DNA of 64,000 nt from Nonomuraea turcica. Its GTDB lineage: Bacteria; Actinomycetota; Actinomycetes; Streptosporangiales; Streptosporangiaceae. The position numbers and the translations under genes were made by a program. A model generated the notes under the pieces. That model did no database searches. It was not told where the DNA came from and worked only from the letters and a program-made list of their open reading frames with translations. Each line of letters begins with the position of its first letter. The first letter of the stretch is position 1. Below are positions 61,061-64,000 of the stretch, piece by piece. The stretch spans positions 434,001 through 498,000 of the forward strand of contig NZ_JAUZQF010000005.1 of assembly GCF_030718205.1 (NCBI RefSeq), given 5' to 3'.

Positions 61061-61118
61061 TTGGCGCTTTCGGCGCCCCCGCGACCGTGTGGCCGGCTCG
61101 GCCGGCATCTCGCCATGC

Positions 61119-61243
61119 TACGGACGACTGTCCGCGAATGTAGTGACGCTGCGTACCGTCACGCTTGCCCCACTCTTGACAGCAATCGCACCGCACATCA
61201 TTCTGATGCCAGCCGTGCGACCGGCATACGGACGATTGTCCGC
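61119..61243. promoter_or_regulatory. Two TetR-type operators upstream of the MFS gene
   Basis: TACGGACGACTGTCCGC (61119-61135) and TACGGACGATTGTCCGC (61227-61243) are almost identical dyads of the form CGGAC-N4-GTCCG, 108 bp apart. This form is common for TetR/AcrR operators. The second lies 36 bases before the MFS start, so repression of the transporter is expected. No TetR gene is found next to it. Confidence 0.6.
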
Positions 61244-61279
61244 CGCTGGCTCACTTCCCCCAGCACCTAGGAGCACTCC

Positions 61280-62545
61280 ATGAGCAGCGCCACCGACCGT
61301 CCCCCAGGCGGCACCTCCCCCGTGAGCTCCCAGCAGGTGACGAAGGCCTCCATCGCGATCGGGTTCGCGGTCCTGTGCGCCTCGTACATGCTCAACGCGA
61401 TGGACCGGCAGATCTTCTATCCCCTCTTGCCGGAGATCCGGGCCGAGCTCGGCTTCTCCCTTGACCAGGGCGGGCTGCTGGCCACCGGTTTCACGCTGGG
61501 ACTCGCGCTCGCCGGCCCTCCGGCCGGCTATCTGGCCGACCGGCTCTCACGCAAGGCCATCATCCTCGTCAGCGTGCTCGTCTACTCGCTCGGCACGCTG
61601 GCCATCCCGCTGGCCGCGGGCTTCGTCGACATGAGCGTCTACCGCCTGGTTTCCGGGGTCGGTGAGGGCGTCCAGGCCACCGTCCTGTACGCGGTGATCG
61701 GGGCGTTCTTCTTCCACCGCCGCGCGCTGGCCGCCGGCGTCGTGGGTGTGGCCTTCGGCCTGGGCGTCTTCCTCGGCCCGCTCCTCGGCTCGTCGGTGGC
61801 AGGCAGCTGGGGGAGCTGGCGGGCGCCGTTCTTCCTGTTCGCCGCCGCCGGTCTCGTCATGAGCCTGCTCATCGCGGCCACGGTGTCGCGCACGATGACC
61901 GAGGCGGTCACCGGCACGACCACCGAGCGCGACGCCGCGTCCTACGACCATGTGCCGGCCTCCCCCTACAACCGCAACACCCTCGGCGTGGGCATCGCGT
62001 GCGCCGTGTCCGGGCTGGTCTTCTACGGCTACCTCGGCCTCTACCCCACCTTCCTGCGCGACGGGCTCGGCTTCGCCCCCGATCAGGCGGCCTTCGCCGT
62101 GTCCATGGGCGGACTGGGCGCCATGATGGCCCTGCCGGCCGGCTGGCTGGGCGACCGGCTCAACCAGCCCCGCCTGCTGATGTTCGCCATGGTCGCCACC
62201 TCGGCCACCGCATACCTGATGTATCAGGTCGCCACCTCGGCGCAGGCCCAGTATCTGCTGTCCTTCCTCATGGGCACGTTCGCCAGCGGCTTCCTGTTCA
62301 CCAACTGCTCCACCGCCATGCAGCGGGCCGTCCGCCCGCACCACGTCGGCCGCGGCGCCGGGCTGTTCATCCTGTCCTATTACGTGGCCGCCGCCTTCTC
62401 CGGCCTCCTGTTCGCCCGCCTGGTAGGCGCCCTCGGCTGGGATGGCGCCGGCCTCTGGCAGCTCACCCTCCTCCCCATCGTCGGCGTCGCAGGCCTCCTC
62501 CTCGTCAACCCGGCCAGGATGGTCCTCCCACGCGCCCCCAGGTAA
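61280..62545 (+). CDS. MFS transporter
   Basis: A 421-residue major facilitator with twelve helices. The helix 1 block ASYMLNAMDRQIFYPLLPEIRAELG (34-58) and motif A GPPAGYLADRLSRKAIIL are those of the ACS/aromatic acid:H+ symporter-like groups (acidic residue in helix 1). The central loop is at about 205-230. It probably imports an organic anion. CTAGGAGC precedes ATG 61280. The adjoining convergent alpha/beta hydrolase and LysR regulator suggest a small catabolic locus, which is an inference. Only 9 bp separate the stops of this gene and the hydrolase gene. Confidence 0.92.
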   Translation: MSSATDRPPGGTSPVSSQQVTKASIAIGFAVLCASYMLNAMDRQIFYPLLPEIRAELGFSLDQGGLLATGFTLGLALAGPPAGYLADRLSRKAIILVSVLVYSLGTLAIPLAAGFVDMSVYRLVSGVGEGVQATVLYAVIGAFFFHRRALAAGVVGVAFGLGVFLGPLLGSSVAGSWGSWRAPFFLFAAAGLVMSLLIAATVSRTMTEAVTGTTTERDAASYDHVPASPYNRNTLGVGIACAVSGLVFYGYLGLYPTFLRDGLGFAPDQAAFAVSMGGLGAMMALPAGWLGDRLNQPRLLMFAMVATSATAYLMYQVATSAQAQYLLSFLMGTFASGFLFTNCSTAMQRAVRPHHVGRGAGLFILSYYVAAAFSGLLFARLVGALGWDGAGLWQLTLLPIVGVAGLLLVNPARMVLPRAPR

Positions 62546-62554
62546 AAGGGCCCT

Positions 62555-63421
62555 CTACCAGGTCGATCCCTGCCGACACGGCTGCGACGGCCGCGGAAGA
62601 AGCCACCTGGCGATCCGTTCCCACATCGCGACGGGGTTGGAGTACATCGGAAAGTGAGCGCTGTGCGGGATTTCCGCGAGCTCGACACCATTGGCGTGCA
62701 GTTTCGGCAGGTACGACAGGGAGGAGCTCTGCTCGCCGTACATGAACATCCGCGGGCACGGGAGCGAAAGGAATTTCGCCATCAGGTCACCGTGGTCGGA
62801 CAGGTGGACCATCGACTCGAAGATCCCGCGTACCGCACCGGGACGTACCTTATGGCGGAGGGCTGACGCGTAGAGGGCGCTGGACGAGAAGGGTGACCGG
62901 CGAGTCCGCTCGATGAAGTCGTCGAAAAACCTCTCGTCCCCCGCCGGATGCGTGACGATCTGCCGGCTCAGGAAGCAGTCTTCCGAGGCGAGGTTTCCCT
63001 CGATGTCAATGAAGCTGAGGACGCGGCCCGGATCCTGGTGTGCCAGCATCAATGCCGTCAGGCCACCCATGGAATGCCCGGCAACGTGAAACCGCCGGAT
63101 CCCCGCGCGTTCCAGGACCGCCTGGGCGGTCTTCACCAGGAACGGTATCGATATCGCCGACAAGTCCTCGCAGGAGGTCTCCCCGCATCCCGGTGCGTCG
63201 TAGGCGAGGAACGGGCGCCCCACGAGGGCGGCCTGGCGGGCGAAATCGACGTAGTCCTCCTTTGTCGAGCCGAATCCGTGCAGGAAGACAACCGGGGCGA
63301 GTGCGCCGCCGCGACGGACCGTGGCGACGTCGAGGCCTACGCCGTCGACGCGCAGACTCAAGTGTTCGTTCGTGAGTTCACTTCCTGATGACACAGGGAC
63401 AGTCCACCAGAGGCCTCTCAT
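62555..63421 (-). CDS. Alpha/beta hydrolase
   Basis: A 288-residue alpha/beta hydrolase: VVFLHGFGSTKEDYVDF (44-60), AYDAPGCGETS, nucleophile S117 in VAGHSMGG, and late His in IPHSAHFPMYSNP. It resembles C-C bond or ester hydrolases used in aromatic degradation. ATG 63421 is preceded by a palindrome instead of a clear ribosome site; GTG 63394 is an alternative start. It lies 44 bp after the LysR gene in the same direction. Confidence 0.9.
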   Translation of the reverse strand: MRGLWWTVPVSSGSELTNEHLSLRVDGVGLDVATVRRGGALAPVVFLHGFGSTKEDYVDFARQAALVGRPFLAYDAPGCGETSCEDLSAISIPFLVKTAQAVLERAGIRRFHVAGHSMGGLTALMLAHQDPGRVLSFIDIEGNLASEDCFLSRQIVTHPAGDERFFDDFIERTRRSPFSSSALYASALRHKVRPGAVRGIFESMVHLSDHGDLMAKFLSLPCPRMFMYGEQSSSLSYLPKLHANGVELAEIPHSAHFPMYSNPVAMWERIARWLLPRPSQPCRQGSTW

Positions 63422-63422
63422 A

Positions 63423-63435
63423 GACTCAAAGTCTG
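63423..63435. promoter_or_regulatory. Palindrome just before the hydrolase start
   Basis: AGACT-CAA-AGTCT is a perfect 5-bp dyad one base from the ATG at 63421, in the 44-bp gap to the LysR gene. It may be an operator or translation-limiting hairpin. Confidence 0.35.
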
Positions 63436-63465
63436 ATTCACTCTCCCAACAAGACGAATGACGTC

Positions 63466-64000
63466 TTAACCCTGCGGGTACGCGGAGGCGATGCGCAGGA
63501 ACTCCCGTACCAACGGTTCGTGCGGACTGTCCCGGGTGACGATCGACAGCTCCACCAGGTCGGCCTGGTTGGTGAGGGGGCGGTACGTGGCCGGCGCGGG
63601 GATGGAGCGGGTCGCGACGTTCGGCACCAGCGTCACGCCGAGGCCACAGGCGACCATCGCCAGCTGAGTTGTGATCGAGTTCGCGAGGTGTCGTGCGGCC
63701 GGGCTGAATCCGGCCCCGCGGCAGGTCGCCATGAGCTGGTCGTAGTAGTCCGGTGAGGTGTCGCGCGTCAACCAGACCCACGGTTCCTCGGCGAATCGTG
63801 CGAGATCGACGGGGCCCGTGGTCTCGGCGACGACCGGATGGTCACCTGGCAGCGCGATGACGAAGCAATCCCGGCGCCAAACCTGCGTGCGCAGGTGCGG
63901 GACCGGCGTGCTGAGCCGGACCACGGCAACGTCGATGTCGCGCTGCAGGAGACGTTCCCGGGCCACGCGGGTGTCCACTTCCACGACCTGCAGATCGACC
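63466..64000 (-). CDS. LysR family transcriptional regulator (partial, C-terminal part)
   Basis: The last 177 residues of a LysR regulator; the helix-turn-helix lies beyond the right edge. The effector domain is recognised from DIDVAVVRLSTPVPHL, VIALPGDHPVV, VACGLGVTLVPNVA (the conserved GxGVxLVP block) and REFLRIAS at the end. It precedes the hydrolase gene in the same direction and probably controls it and the MFS gene in response to a small aromatic or organic acid. Confidence 0.88.
   Translation of the reverse strand, partial: VDLQVVEVDTRVARERLLQRDIDVAVVRLSTPVPHLRTQVWRRDCFVIALPGDHPVVAETTGPVDLARFAEEPWVWLTRDTSPDYYDQLMATCRGAGFSPAARHLANSITTQLAMVACGLGVTLVPNVATRSIPAPATYRPLTNQADLVELSIVTRDSPHEPLVREFLRIASAYPQG

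Overview
The window is 64 kb of very GC-rich DNA with strong third-position GC bias, many GTG and TTG starts, ATGA/GTGA overlaps between operon genes, and families typical of soil actinomycetes. These include PgsBC, WS/DGAT, ECF42 with DGPF proteins, an Rv2578c-type radical SAM protein, DUF3040, DUF4240 and a tricorn protease. It looks like chromosomal DNA of a filamentous actinomycete, probably Streptosporangiales (Nonomuraea-like). The genus is an inference from gene content. Gene order is mosaic: small operons and single genes, with no phage, plasmid backbone, rRNA or tRNA seen.

Left part (0-15 kb): a partial CoA-transferase, a DUF4240 protein and a LacI regulator with operator-like repeats. 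An orphan TnpB gene with a 3' RNA-like hairpin follows, then a 35-codon remnant of a disrupted gene, then a GH42 beta-galactosidase that was probably the regulator's neighbour. Next are a small secreted Cys-containing peptide, the poly-gamma-glutamate synthase pair pgsB-pgsC followed by a secreted lectin-propeller/NlpC-P60 hydrolase, an adenosine-deaminase-like enzyme, a methyltransferase, and a group-2 sigma factor divergent from a TetR gene across a symmetric operator region.

Middle (15-41 kb): an unusual repeat-rich intergenic region with about eleven copies of a 28-bp unit; TfoX and AlkZ-like genes; WS/DGAT; a decayed AlkZ-like fragment; a class V aminotransferase overlapping a tyrosine recombinase; an SDR; two DGPF/YCII genes with their ECF42 sigma factor; and a lipoprotein/adaptor/ABC ATPase/permease efflux operon divergent from a two-component system. 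A NUDIX gene is followed by a possible ECF promoter, a structured leader and a terminator in front of an acyltransferase and a penicillin-binding protein. Then come several regulator-effector pairs: PadR with an alpha/beta hydrolase, GntR with OsmC beside a frameshifted MFS exporter, and TetR with a siderophore-interacting protein. A ChbG-like deacetylase and a radical SAM gene with a LexA-like box close this part.

Right part (41-64 kb): a Tet(M)/OtrA-like ribosomal protection GTPase; a tiny Lys-rich protein next to a G11-C21 homopolymer palindrome; a tricorn protease; a glycosyltransferase with a repeat tail; a trypsin-like PDZ protease; a secreted HNH nuclease; an SGNH hydrolase; an isochorismate synthase; a YigZ protein; a three-gene sugar ABC importer divergent from a beta-propeller phytase; a Sel1/TPR-like protein; a truncated LamG glycosidase remnant; an MFS transporter preceded by two TetR-type operators; an alpha/beta hydrolase; and a partial LysR regulator. 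No single large novel system is evident. The best candidates for new biology are the structured leader RNA at 30.8-31.0 kb, the 28-bp repeat array, the TnpB 3' RNA, the PgsBC-hydrolase locus and the small secreted peptide.
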